Below are positions 9,801 through 18,277 of a DNA stretch of 64,000 bases, in pieces; the stretch's first letter is position 1, and each line of letters starts with the position of its first letter. The notes under the pieces are model-generated. The model saw nothing but the letters and a program-made list of their open reading frames with translations, was not told the DNA's origin and ran no database searches. Position numbers and translations under genes: made by a program. The stretch is from JAGNXB01 sp964471595 (GTDB lineage: Bacteria > Bacteroidota > Bacteroidia > Chitinophagales > Saprospiraceae): positions 36,650-100,649 of the forward strand of contig CAYYGN010000007.1 in the NCBI GenBank assembly GCA_964471595.1, read 5' to 3'.

Positions 9801-12186
9801 CCAGGATCCCATCCTCATTTGCGAGCAGACTGATATCATTCTCGTTTCTGCTGCCGACAGTTGCGGCGTGACAGCCTACTGGGAGTTGCCGGAAGCCATA
9901 GACAACTGTCCCTCCGGCTTGACGCTGGACGGCCCGGTCCCGGGTATATTCCTGGAGGTTGGAGAGCATACCATCACGTATGTCGCTACCGACGGATCCG
10001 GCAATTCGGCCAGTTGTTCGTTCAGCATTTTCGTGCTGGACGAGACTCCGCCGGTACCTGTAACCTGTCCCAATGATCTGACCGTAGAGGCAACCACGGA
10101 TTCCTGTACAGCAATTATTACCCCGCCGGTTCCGGTCTTCACCGATAACTGCGGAGATCTGGCCGATTTGACCTTCAAAATCGGTATTGAGTTTGACACG
10201 GCAGGCGCCTCGGTGGAATTGCCTCTGGGCACTACCACTATAGTTTGGTATGCCTTTGATTTCCAGGCCAATCTGGATTCCTGTGTTTACACCATTACCG
10301 TAGAGGGCGGGGGCGACTATATCCTCACTTGTCCCGGTGACCTGCTGATTACGCTGGATGAAGCTGATTGCGACACCATCCTTTCATGGGAGCTACCCAC
10401 CTGGGAAGGAGGCTGTGGCGGTAATGAAATGCTGGACCTTGTCGGCAATTTCAATCCAGGTGATTCCTTTGACGCCGGCACCCACAATGTGGTTTACCAT
10501 TTGTTGCACCCTGTATCCGGTGACACGCTGGCGACTTGCGGTTTCACGGTAACCGTGCTGGAGGTGACGCCACCCGTTTTTGTCGATTGTCCTTCGTCGT
10601 TGTTCTTTGTGGCCGATTCGGACAGTTGTACCGCTGACGTGCAATGGACACCTCCAATAGCTGTGGACAATTGCACGGATTCTCTGGGTATCACCTATAC
10701 TTCCAGCGGTCCTACGCCCGGCATCTTTGCCATCGGTACCTATACGGTCAGTTACACGGCTACCGATGCCTCCGGCAATACCGCTTTCTGTGAGTTTGTC
10801 ATTTCTGTTTGTGACACGGTAGCGCCTCTTGTAGTTTCCTGTCCGACCGACACCACCTTCATACTCCCCAACGACACCTCTCTTTGCGAAGTGATTTATG
10901 AGTGGGAGACAGATCCTGCGTTTACGGATAACTGTACGGCCCAACTTGAGATCACCTCCAATCGGGGACCGGGGTTATTCCTGACCGGCGCAACGGATGT
11001 GGTATACACGGCTACAGATGAATGTGGCAACGTGGCGGTGTGCAGTTTTACGGTTACGGTACTGGAAGCCATTGATCCTGTGGCACTTTGTCCGGGGGAT
11101 GTGACCATCCGCTCTGACGGGACCATTGTCTCGGATCCGGACGGATTCCTGGATTCCCTGGTGGTCACAGAATGTCGGGAAGTGGAGGTTTACTTCAACC
11201 TGCCAACAGGTACGGACAATTGCGGCATTGCCGGTACCACCCAAATTGACCTTACGGGTCTGGGCAACGGCGATGTTTTCCCTGCAGGGGGGCCATATAC
11301 ACTGATCTTCGAGATCATTGACCGATCGGGCAACACCGATACCTGTATTGTCAATGTAACGGTCTTGCCTTACCCGTTGGCAGTAACGGCCGACCCCAAT
11401 CCTGCCTGTCTCGGTGATGATGTCATTCTTATGACGGAATCTTTCCCTAATGGATCATACAGCTGGACCGGACCCGACGGATTTGTTTCCACGGATGAAA
11501 GCCCTGTTGTACCTGCCATTACGGCATCGGGTCAGGGCAGTTACTCGGTCAGTGTCATTCCGGCCAATTGTACCAATACCCTGACGGGTTCGGTAAATGT
11601 GAACGTCCTTGTTGACCCGTTGCTGTTTGCGGATTCCTTTACCGTGTACAATGACACGTTCATTATGGGAGGCAATCTCATTTTGAACGATCAACTCAAT
11701 CCCTCTGCCAATGCGGATATCACTTTTATCACTCAGCCGGGTAGCGGGACTTTGACCAACAATTTCAACGGCACTTTCGATTACACGCCGGCCCCGGACT
11801 TTGTCGGGACCGTGGAATTCGTTTACCGGATTTGCTACCAGGAATGTCCGAATGCCTGCGACACCGCCCTCGTGCGGATCACGGTGGAAATTCGCGATGA
11901 GTCGTGCAAGCCCAACAACCTGATTACTCCCAATAACGATGACCGAAATGATGTCGTAGTCTTCAAATGCATCATAGGAACACCGCCCAAATTCCCGAAC
12001 AACACCCTGACGATTTACAATCAATGGGGCGACCAGGTCTTTTATGCTTCACCATATGAAAACAACTGGGGAGGCACCTATCAGGGGAATGCCAGTGCAC
12101 CGTTGCCTGACGGGACGTACTATTATGTCTTCACCAAAGGGGACGGTTCTGATCCCATCACCGGATTCATCACCATCTTCCGTTAA
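6886..12186 (+). CDS. Cohesin-like/HYR repeat protein with type B (gliding motility-associated, CHU_C) sorting domain
   Basis: A 1766-residue exported protein. The signal peptide is MKRVFLLVLTLAGSMTFGWTQ, so translation may really begin at the ATG at 6907 rather than 6886. Four cohesin-like domains (from residues about 31, 267, 506 and 745) each feed into a HYR domain. About six further HYR domains follow, then an Ig/PKD-like domain (about 1505-1570), a cadherin-like/Big_9 segment (about 1585-1665) and a C-terminal gliding-motility-associated domain (about 1672-1766) with the LITPNNDDRND and YNQWGDQVF hallmarks. In the family, type B domains need a PorP/SprF-like partner for T9SS export, and exactly such a gene follows 12 nt downstream. 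The protein is likely a surface adhesin or filament; the exact ligand is unknown. Confidence 0.9.
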   Translation: MDKYGKAMKRVFLLVLTLAGSMTFGWTQNTLFLLAGSTEAQCGDTIEIPVRVVDFDQVVALDFSMVWDPGILEFTGQIGNLNAAIGLTPFNFGPYQTPDNDTLTFQWFNALGASLPDSATLFTLQYVVRGNGGLLGPVLFGNQYTPIACGKIINGSIDEVPVDTLHGAVVIEDNLDPSVTCPDDTIVSIPSGANGIIVHNLDPTTSDNCAVDSLLYTLTGATAGMGVGSASGQFFLAGNTTVSYTVKDFAGNEADCFFEVSVQDTFLRLFVILPDSVLCDDESFRVDITAQNFFSIASLQFGLSWNGVVFPFDSLGNFHPALNLNLGNFGPIAGIDDTLTFSWFNPLGVTLPDNAVLFSMYFSVNGQAGSSHIIQFGNMPSVPIEASMAQPFPNLPVKIDVQTFNASVFIYDLEAPVIQCPDDVTVDLPSGQPSVTVNGIDPVMADNCGIEELQYELTGATSGAGSGSASGQSFQQGNTTVQYTVTDFGGNEATCSFQVIVADSILRLFVIMPDSISCEDTFLKVDITAQNFNSIASLQFGLSWNGVIFPFDSLGNFHPALNLSLANFGPISGIDDTLTFSWFNPLGVTLPDNEVLFSLYFSVTGLAGTSHTIQFGNMPSVPIEASMAQPFPNLPVIIGVETFDASLVIYDLVPPQVECPDDLTVQIPQLQTSQVVNGIDPVASDNCEIESVEYSLSGATQGSGPGSASGQTFQLGTTTVQYLVTDYGGNTASCSFTVTLVEDTLTIIVMDPEVLCTDTIVEVCVKAEAFNHLASLQFAMTWDGKIIEYVSISQTNPALNLSGTNFGPTSGIEDTLTFSWFNAAGVTIPDDSILFCVLFDLVGGVNTSTDLLLIDHPSVPIEASVAQPLPQFPVVVPVDTVHGFLEVSDDEPPVITNCPSDQTVEAAPAFCQAVAHWTALVATDNCTPDVMITCSHTSGDIFDLGTTQVLCVATDEAGLTDTCVFQVTVVDTQDPILICEQTDIILVSAADSCGVTAYWELPEAIDNCPSGLTLDGPVPGIFLEVGEHTITYVATDGSGNSASCSFSIFVLDETPPVPVTCPNDLTVEATTDSCTAIITPPVPVFTDNCGDLADLTFKIGIEFDTAGASVELPLGTTTIVWYAFDFQANLDSCVYTITVEGGGDYILTCPGDLLITLDEADCDTILSWELPTWEGGCGGNEMLDLVGNFNPGDSFDAGTHNVVYHLLHPVSGDTLATCGFTVTVLEVTPPVFVDCPSSLFFVADSDSCTADVQWTPPIAVDNCTDSLGITYTSSGPTPGIFAIGTYTVSYTATDASGNTAFCEFVISVCDTVAPLVVSCPTDTTFILPNDTSLCEVIYEWETDPAFTDNCTAQLEITSNRGPGLFLTGATDVVYTATDECGNVAVCSFTVTVLEAIDPVALCPGDVTIRSDGTIVSDPDGFLDSLVVTECREVEVYFNLPTGTDNCGIAGTTQIDLTGLGNGDVFPAGGPYTLIFEIIDRSGNTDTCIVNVTVLPYPLAVTADPNPACLGDDVILMTESFPNGSYSWTGPDGFVSTDESPVVPAITASGQGSYSVSVIPANCTNTLTGSVNVNVLVDPLLFADSFTVYNDTFIMGGNLILNDQLNPSANADITFITQPGSGTLTNNFNGTFDYTPAPDFVGTVEFVYRICYQECPNACDTALVRITVEIRDESCKPNNLITPNNDDRNDVVVFKCIIGTPPKFPNNTLTIYNQWGDQVFYASPYENNWGGTYQGNASAPLPDGTYYYVFTKGDGSDPITGFITIFR
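6976..9550 (+). repeat. Tandem cohesin-like + HYR repeat units, period 717 bp
   Basis: Four units start at about 6976, 7684, 8401 and 9118. The last three starts are exactly 717 nt (239 codons) apart; the first interval is 708 nt. Units 2 and 3 are the most alike, with long shared peptides such as FGNMPSVPIEASMAQPFPNL. The fourth is a cohesin-like domain only, then runs into a different HYR series. This indicates recent internal duplication. Confidence 0.85.
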
Positions 12187-12198
12187 AGGTCACTTGCC

Positions 12199-13152
12199 AT
12201 GAGAATCACGTTATACTCGGTCTTTTTGTTCCTGGTCACGTTTGCCGGCAGGCTTGAGGCCCAGCAGGAAAGTCACTACACGCAGTTCATGTACAACAAG
12301 CTCTACCTCAACCCGGCGTTTGCCGGTGCGGAGGGATTCGGGAGCTTTGTTGGCATTTACCGCAACCAGTGGATGGGATTTGAGGGGGCACCGGTCTCCC
12401 AACTGGTGAGTTACAACACGCCGTTCCTCAGCCGCCGTGTAGGATTCGGATTGTTGTTCAACCATGACAAGATCGGCATCATGAACAACTGGAGCGGTGC
12501 GTTGAGCTACTCTTACGATCTGCTCAACCGTCCCAATGCCATGTTGAGGGTTGGCTTCCATGGTTCTGCCCGTTATTTCCAGGTGGATTTTGCGGATCCG
12601 GATCTGGTCATTGCCGATCCCAACGATCCTTCCATCCTGACCAACCAATCCACGGATGACATCTACTACAATGTCGGCGCCGGGGTATACCTGTCCATCA
12701 ACAACTTCTTCTTTGGCGCTTCGATTCCCCGCATCATCGAAAATGTGATCGGATTCAATCCGAATTCGGGTACCAGCACGGCGAAGGAGAGCCGCCATTA
12801 TTATGTAATGAGCGGATTTGCCCTCCCTTTGTCGAAGAGGACGACCATGCGGAGTGCCGTACTCGGCAAGTATGTCCAACACGCTCCGGTGGACGTGGAT
12901 GTCAATCTGAGCTTCGAATTCAACCGGCGTCTGACGACCGGCGTGTCTTACCGGGTAGGTGGCGATGGGGCAGGAGATTCAGTGGACTTCCTGTTATTCG
13001 GGCAGCTCACCCGGATCTTCGGATTGGGGCTGGCCTATGACTATTCGCTTTCGGAGATCTCGGACAACACCTCAGGAAGCATTGAAGCCCTCCTGCGTGT
13101 GGACCTGTTGCGTAGTAGTGATAACCTGAAAAACCCCCGGTTTTTCTTTTAA
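12199..13152 (+). CDS. PorP/SprF family type IX secretion-associated outer-membrane protein
   Basis: 317 residues with a signal peptide ending near EAQQ. It opens with the family hallmark SHYTQFMYNKLYLNPAFAG, followed by alternating beta-strand segments through to an aromatic C-terminus (RFFF), as expected for a small outer-membrane barrel. PorP/SprF proteins act with particular type B cargo; SprF is needed for SprB export in Flavobacterium. Here it sits 12 nt after the type B giant protein and 18 nt before the OmpA-like gene, which points to a dedicated secretion/anchoring operon. The cargo assignment is inference from position. Confidence 0.92.
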   Translation: MRITLYSVFLFLVTFAGRLEAQQESHYTQFMYNKLYLNPAFAGAEGFGSFVGIYRNQWMGFEGAPVSQLVSYNTPFLSRRVGFGLLFNHDKIGIMNNWSGALSYSYDLLNRPNAMLRVGFHGSARYFQVDFADPDLVIADPNDPSILTNQSTDDIYYNVGAGVYLSINNFFFGASIPRIIENVIGFNPNSGTSTAKESRHYYVMSGFALPLSKRTTMRSAVLGKYVQHAPVDVDVNLSFEFNRRLTTGVSYRVGGDGAGDSVDFLLFGQLTRIFGLGLAYDYSLSEISDNTSGSIEALLRVDLLRSSDNLKNPRFFF

Positions 13153-13170
13153 CGGCACAACCTGATAGAG

Positions 13171-15504
13171 ATGAAGAGGTACATATTCGCATGCATATTG
13201 GGATTCGGGGCTTTTCTGGTTCGTGCCCAGGAAACCGAGCACAAGGGTTTTGATGTGGTGGTTTTCAATGAGACCCACATCAATACCGATCAACTTGAGT
13301 TCAGCCCCGCTTTCTTTGAGGACGGGATCCTGTTCATTTCCTCCAGGGAGAACGTGTACAAATTTGTCGATCGGAGGCTGAACAAGAGCACGATGGGCAT
13401 TTTTCGTTCTTCCCGTGACAGTGAAGGCGTACTGGGAGAACCCGTATTTTTCTCCGACCGCATTAATACGCGGTATCACGAAGGCCCTCTTTGCCTGGAT
13501 GTAGCGGGGTCGGACATGTTCTTCACCCGGAACAATTATGTCAACGGAAAGCTGGGCAAATCAGCCGATGGATGGGTCAATCTGCGTGTGCTGAAAGCTT
13601 CGCGCCAGGGTGATCAATGGGGAGATGTCCGCGACCTGCCTTTCAACAGCAACGATTTCAATACCTGTCATCCGAGCATCAGTCCTGAAGGCGACCGGCT
13701 TTACTTTGCCTCCGACCGCGAAGGCGGGTTGGGCGGTCTGGATATTTACTATGTGGAGAAAACCGGCGATGATTACGGCGATCCGGTCAATCTCGGCCCC
13801 GGTGTCAATTCCTCCGGTGACGAAACCTTCCCGTTCATCCATGCAGACGGCACTCTCTTTTTCAGCTCCAACGGACTCGGGGGGGTTGGGGGCCTTGACC
13901 TGTTTTATACCCGCATGACGCCCGAAGGCGGTTGGAAGCCGGCCCTCAATCTGGGAGCACCTTTCAACAGTGAAAAGGACGATTTCGGATTCATTCTCGA
14001 CCTGGAAACCAAGAACGGCTACTTTTCATCCGATAGGCCCGGCGGGAAGGGGCAGGACGACATCTACCGCTTCTATGTGCGGGAAGGCCTCAACAAACTG
14101 CTGGCTGACAAAGACCTGGCAGATGCCCGCAAGCCCGGTACGTTCCGCGTATTCGTGGCCGACAATAACACGGGTTCCGAAATAGGAGGGGCGCTTGTCT
14201 CCTTCCTGGACCTGGAAGACATGAATTTGTCGAATGTCCTTTCCCTGACTGACGAAAACGGTAATCTGATCCGTATTCGGGTGGAAGATCCCGAATCCAA
14301 TGAATTGATCCTTCGCGTGGATATGGCGGAAACGGATATTAAGGGCTTTACGGACGCCGAGGGCATGTTTGAGACGGAACTGCCGGGTAGCACCTTCGTG
14401 GTATCTGTCCACAATGAAGGCTATCTGCCCAGACAGGTTGTCATTGAAAAGGATCCTTCTCTGGAGGAGATTCTTGTGCTTTTGGAGCCTTTGGGTGACC
14501 TTGTACCCTTCAGTGGTGTCGTCCTTGACCCGAGGTTCAATACGCCGATGGCCGGTGCCAAGGTCACCATTCGCGACAAGGAGACCGGCGAGGTCCTTAC
14601 CACCGTTTACACCGACCGCAACGGGCAGTTCCAATATTATCTGCCCAAGGACAAGGATTTCATTGTCGATATCGAGAAGGACAATTTCAAATCCAGCCGG
14701 GAAGTGAGTACCCGCAACCTGGAGGAAGGCGCGGAGATCGCCATGGCCTTTGACATCACGGATCCGAAAGGGCGCAACCCGTTTGCCAGCGGCAATATCA
14801 TCCAGTTGCCGAACATCTATTACAATTTCAACGATGCAAGTATCCGGCCGGATGCCAAACCCGATCTGGATGCACTCGCTACCATTCTCAAACAGTTTCC
14901 GGCCGTGACCATCGAACTGGCCTCCCACACGGATGCCCGGGGCACCGATGCCTACAACAAGCGTTTGTCCCAACGCCGGGCTGAAAACGCCATGCGCTAT
15001 CTGGTCGGTAAAGGGATTGCTAAATCCAGAATGACGGCCAACGGTTACGGGGAGAGCCAATTGAAGAATGCCTGTGCTGACGGCGTTGATTGCACCGAAG
15101 CCGATCATCAGGTCAACCGGCGTACGGAATTCAGGATTACCAGCGACACGGATGTCAAGGTGACCTACCTCAACAATCCGCCGGCTACGATAGGCGGAAA
15201 GGCAGGTGCTACCTCCACCCCCGAGTCGGAAATGCCGCCAGTCCGGACCGAAGAGCCTGCGCCGGCTGTGGAAGAGACGGGTCGATTTGCCGTGATTGCA
15301 GGGACCTTTAAGGTGCAGCGCAATGCGGAACGGCGCTTGGAAGAGCTGAAAGCGTTAGGCTTCACCTCCTCCGAGTTGACGCCTACACCAGCCGGTATGT
15401 CGGCCGTGCTGGTGGGTGAATTCGAATCCAGGCCGGATGCACAGGCGTTGGTGGACCAATTGAAGGACAGCCACAAGATCAGCGCTTATATCAAGAGACG
15501 GTGA
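13171..15504 (+). CDS. OmpA family protein with PD40 propeller, CarboxypepD_reg and SPOR domains
   Basis: 777 residues. Signal peptide (about 1-20), WD40/PD40-type propeller (about 25-300; motifs SPEGDRLYFASDREGGLGGLDIY and HADGTLFFSSNGLGG), carboxypeptidase-regulatory-like beta-sandwich segments (about 325-540), an OmpA C-terminal peptidoglycan-binding domain (about 545-665; YYNFNDASIRPDA, LASHTDARG, QRRAENAMRYL, NRRTEF) and a C-terminal SPOR-like domain (about 704-777). The architecture resembles the PorE/OmpA proteins that fasten T9SS assemblies to the cell wall; the extra SPOR domain could add denuded-glycan binding. It is the last gene of the operon with the PorP/SprF-like gene and is followed by a strong terminator. 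Confidence 0.9.
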   Translation: MKRYIFACILGFGAFLVRAQETEHKGFDVVVFNETHINTDQLEFSPAFFEDGILFISSRENVYKFVDRRLNKSTMGIFRSSRDSEGVLGEPVFFSDRINTRYHEGPLCLDVAGSDMFFTRNNYVNGKLGKSADGWVNLRVLKASRQGDQWGDVRDLPFNSNDFNTCHPSISPEGDRLYFASDREGGLGGLDIYYVEKTGDDYGDPVNLGPGVNSSGDETFPFIHADGTLFFSSNGLGGVGGLDLFYTRMTPEGGWKPALNLGAPFNSEKDDFGFILDLETKNGYFSSDRPGGKGQDDIYRFYVREGLNKLLADKDLADARKPGTFRVFVADNNTGSEIGGALVSFLDLEDMNLSNVLSLTDENGNLIRIRVEDPESNELILRVDMAETDIKGFTDAEGMFETELPGSTFVVSVHNEGYLPRQVVIEKDPSLEEILVLLEPLGDLVPFSGVVLDPRFNTPMAGAKVTIRDKETGEVLTTVYTDRNGQFQYYLPKDKDFIVDIEKDNFKSSREVSTRNLEEGAEIAMAFDITDPKGRNPFASGNIIQLPNIYYNFNDASIRPDAKPDLDALATILKQFPAVTIELASHTDARGTDAYNKRLSQRRAENAMRYLVGKGIAKSRMTANGYGESQLKNACADGVDCTEADHQVNRRTEFRITSDTDVKVTYLNNPPATIGGKAGATSTPESEMPPVRTEEPAPAVEETGRFAVIAGTFKVQRNAERRLEELKALGFTSSELTPTPAGMSAVLVGEFESRPDAQALVDQLKDSHKISAYIKRR

Positions 15505-15523
15505 TCGCTCCGCTCTCCTGTAG

Positions 15524-15560
15524 CAAAGCCCGGATCCCTTCAGATCCGGGCTTTGTTTTT
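15524..15560 (+). terminator. Rho-independent terminator
   Basis: A perfect 13-bp stem (15524-15536 with 15543-15555) with a 6-nt loop is followed by T5. It lies between convergent genes. The T-run exists only on the + side, so it terminates the upstream secretion operon. Confidence 0.9.
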
Positions 15561-15582
15561 CTGTGATTGCCGGGCTCGAAGC

Positions 15583-16995
15583 TCATTCCGGTCGAAGAAT
15601 GCCCTGTAAGGGTATCCTTTCAAGGCGGTGACGGATCAGATATTGCCGGAGGATACGCTGGTTTTCCGGCGTGAAGGGATAGGATTGAATGGCCGCCTCG
15701 AGGGTTGCCGGATCTTTGTCGGCATGTACGGGCAGCATCCCCATTCCGGCAAAGCGACCGTCGCGCACGGCAAATACCGTTTGGGTCAATGGATCCGGCC
15801 CGGTGTCCAGGAGGTAGAAACTGCCTTCTATGTCCTGTCGCAAATGAGCGGCAGCCAAACGGACACGGGTATTGTACGCCTCAGGTGATTCCCGGCCGCA
15901 GCAGGCACCCTGGCACTCCCCCAGATGGTATTCGAAACAAGGCGATTGAGGAGGGCCGTGGCTGACTGTGAGATGGCGGCAAAGTCCGAATTGCCGGGAA
16001 GCAAACGCGAGGGCTTGTTGGGCGGTGCGCTTGCCGCCATAGCGTTGCAGAGGATCGGCCTCCGGATTCAGCCTCCGGATTTCAAACCGCAGATACCCCT
16101 CTTCAGTCGGTTCGACCCAAAGCCCGTATTCGTAAAGGCGTTGGCGTTGCGCCCGGTTGACAGGAGGTTGCCAACGTTTGATCTCCGCCGCTTCCAGCAG
16201 GGAGGCGTACAAATCACTACCGGTGACAACCCATTGCACGTCGGCAATCTCCTTTTCCAGCCGGTCCGCCTTGCGGGTGATGTCCTGGAGGTGCTCCTGA
16301 AGGCGCTTGCGCATGTGAACGCTTTTGCCAACGTAGATGATCTGCCCCGCCGGATTGCGGAAGTAATACACGCCACAGGCGTCAGGGATGTCGGCGAGTT
16401 TGTCCGGTGAAAGGTGGTTGGGGATGGTCTTCCATCGGGATACCGTTTTGACGCTTGCCCCCTCCCGGATGGGACCATGAGGGCTTTGCAGGATACGGCT
16501 CAGCAGGTCGGCGGTAGCGAGGGCGTCGTCGAGCGCCCGGTGCCGGTTTTCTGCGGGAATGCCGAAGTGCCGGATGAGGTTGCCGAGGCTGTAGGACGGC
16601 AGACCCGGGAAAGCCTGGCGACTCATTTTAACGGTGCAGAGAAAGGGCCTGCTGAACGGGAAGCCTAAATCCATGAAGGACTCCCGGATGAATTGATAGT
16701 CAAACCGGGCGTTGTGGGCGACAAAGACCGCGTGTTCAAGCCTAAGGATAACGTCACGCGCTATTTCGTGAAAATAAGGAGCATCCTGTACCATCTCCTG
16801 GGTGATGCCGGTCATACGCGTAATGAAATCCGGAATGGTGACGCCGGGGTTGACAAGGCTGGACCACCTGTCGGTGATTTCCCGTCCGTTGGTCAGGACG
16901 ATGCCTATTTCCGTAATTTTATCGCGGTCAGGCCGACCACCGGTCGTCTCGATATCGACGACAGCATATTGCAGCAATGAAGGACGTTTGGCCAT
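15583..16995 (-). CDS. DEDDh 3'-5' exonuclease fused to GIY-YIG (UvrC/Cho-like) nuclease domain
   Basis: 470 residues. The N-terminal DnaQ/PolC-epsilon-type exonuclease (about 8-175) has DIETTG (D14, E16), FVAHNARFDYQF and HRALDDA, completing the DEDDh set. A GIY-YIG domain follows (about 205-285; GVYYFRNPAGQIIYVGKS, then RKRLQEHL). The C-terminal half carries a UvrC-like cysteine cluster (C..C..CCG around 360-380). Exonuclease-UvrC-N fusions are a recognised bacterial family, presumed to act in DNA repair, though their exact substrate is not established. It is convergent with the secretion operon and divergent from the NamZ-like gene, with 21 bp between the two starts. Confidence 0.88.
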   Translation of the reverse strand: MAKRPSLLQYAVVDIETTGGRPDRDKITEIGIVLTNGREITDRWSSLVNPGVTIPDFITRMTGITQEMVQDAPYFHEIARDVILRLEHAVFVAHNARFDYQFIRESFMDLGFPFSRPFLCTVKMSRQAFPGLPSYSLGNLIRHFGIPAENRHRALDDALATADLLSRILQSPHGPIREGASVKTVSRWKTIPNHLSPDKLADIPDACGVYYFRNPAGQIIYVGKSVHMRKRLQEHLQDITRKADRLEKEIADVQWVVTGSDLYASLLEAAEIKRWQPPVNRAQRQRLYEYGLWVEPTEEGYLRFEIRRLNPEADPLQRYGGKRTAQQALAFASRQFGLCRHLTVSHGPPQSPCFEYHLGECQGACCGRESPEAYNTRVRLAAAHLRQDIEGSFYLLDTGPDPLTQTVFAVRDGRFAGMGMLPVHADKDPATLEAAIQSYPFTPENQRILRQYLIRHRLERIPLQGILRPE

Positions 16996-17016
16996 GGAGC
17001 AAGCAAATTAACAGAT

Positions 17017-18258
17017 ATGTCTCATTTTCCGTTCCTGTTGATATCCGTTTTTCTCTGGACAGGCACCGGATGGATACCATCCTGTCAGGCGCCTGTCCAA
17101 TCAGGAGAAGAAGGCCGTTCCAAGTCGGAATTGGAAAATCCAGTACGTCCCGGTGCCTGGAATACCGAAGCTTATTTCCCGTTGCTCCGGGGTAAATCCT
17201 TCGGACTGGTCTGCAACCACACCGCAACGATAGGAGTGACCCATTTGGTGGACTCGCTGACACGGGCAGGACTTCGGCCCGCGAGATTATTTGCCCCTGA
17301 ACATGGTTTCCGGGGAGATCTTCCGGACGGACATCATATTGGCCATCGCAAGGATGAAATATCGGGTCTCGAAATCATATCGCTGTACGGGGATCAACGA
17401 AAGCCCACCGCGGAATCCCTGGCGGATCTGGATTTGGTGGTCTTCGACATCCAGGACGTCGGCGCCAGGTTTTATACCTATCTCTCCACCCTTCATTATG
17501 TCCTGGAGGCCTGCGCGGAAGCCGGCATTCCGATCGTCGTACTGGACCGCCCCAATCCTAACGGGCATTATGTGGACGGGCCTGTCCTCAGCATGGCATG
17601 GCAGTCCTTCGTAGGCATGCACCCGGTACCTGTCGTCTATGGAATGACCATTGGGGAATATGCTGGCATGATTTGCGGGGAGGGTTGGCTCAAGGAGGGC
17701 ATCAAACCGGCATTGACGGTCATCCCCTTGACGCACTATGAACGCCAATTGCCTTATCGTTTGCCTGATCGCCCTTCTCCCAACCTTCCCGAGATGAGAT
17801 CCGTTTGGCTTTATCCCTCTCTTTGCTTGTTGGAAGGAACAGCCATGAGCGTGGGACGAGGCACGGATTATCCGTTCCAAATGATCGGGCATCCCGATCT
17901 CAAGGACGGTGACACCTTCTTTACGCCGGTGTCCCGTCCCGAATCCACCCAACCTCCTCTCCGGGGACGGGAATGCAGAGGATTCGATCTGAGCACCCAG
18001 GATCCCTTAAGTATCTTCGGGCGCCGGCGTCTTGATTTGTCCTGGATCCTGAAGACGCACGCGGCCTTCCCCGATCCGGATGCCTATTTTCTCTCCTCCG
18101 GATTTTTTGACAAACTCGCGGGAAATGACCTGCTCCGCCGGCAGATCCAACAAGGATTGAACGAGGACCAGATCCGTGCATCCTGGAAGGACGACCTTGA
18201 ACGCTTCAGGGTCCTGCGCGCCCGCTACCTCCTCTATCCGGATGTGCCTTCGCCCTGA
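17017..18258 (+). CDS. DUF1343/NamZ-like exo-beta-N-acetylmuramidase
   Basis: 413 residues with an N-terminal hydrophobic export signal. The SC in GWIPSC at residues 26-27 could be a weak lipobox. The conserved DUF1343 series is present: GLVCNHTA, FAPEHGFRGDLPDG, SLYGD, VFDIQDVGARFYTY, LDRPNPNG, and GRGTDYPFQMIGHP. The family (GH171) includes NamZ, which removes terminal N-acetylmuramic acid from peptidoglycan fragments. A role in cell-wall recycling is therefore likely, acting in the periplasm. It is convergent with the next gene with only 19 bp between stop codons and no obvious terminator. Confidence 0.87.
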   Translation: MSHFPFLLISVFLWTGTGWIPSCQAPVQSGEEGRSKSELENPVRPGAWNTEAYFPLLRGKSFGLVCNHTATIGVTHLVDSLTRAGLRPARLFAPEHGFRGDLPDGHHIGHRKDEISGLEIISLYGDQRKPTAESLADLDLVVFDIQDVGARFYTYLSTLHYVLEACAEAGIPIVVLDRPNPNGHYVDGPVLSMAWQSFVGMHPVPVVYGMTIGEYAGMICGEGWLKEGIKPALTVIPLTHYERQLPYRLPDRPSPNLPEMRSVWLYPSLCLLEGTAMSVGRGTDYPFQMIGHPDLKDGDTFFTPVSRPESTQPPLRGRECRGFDLSTQDPLSIFGRRRLDLSWILKTHAAFPDPDAYFLSSGFFDKLAGNDLLRRQIQQGLNEDQIRASWKDDLERFRVLRARYLLYPDVPSP

Positions 18259-18277
18259 ATCCGGGCCATCCGACCTG

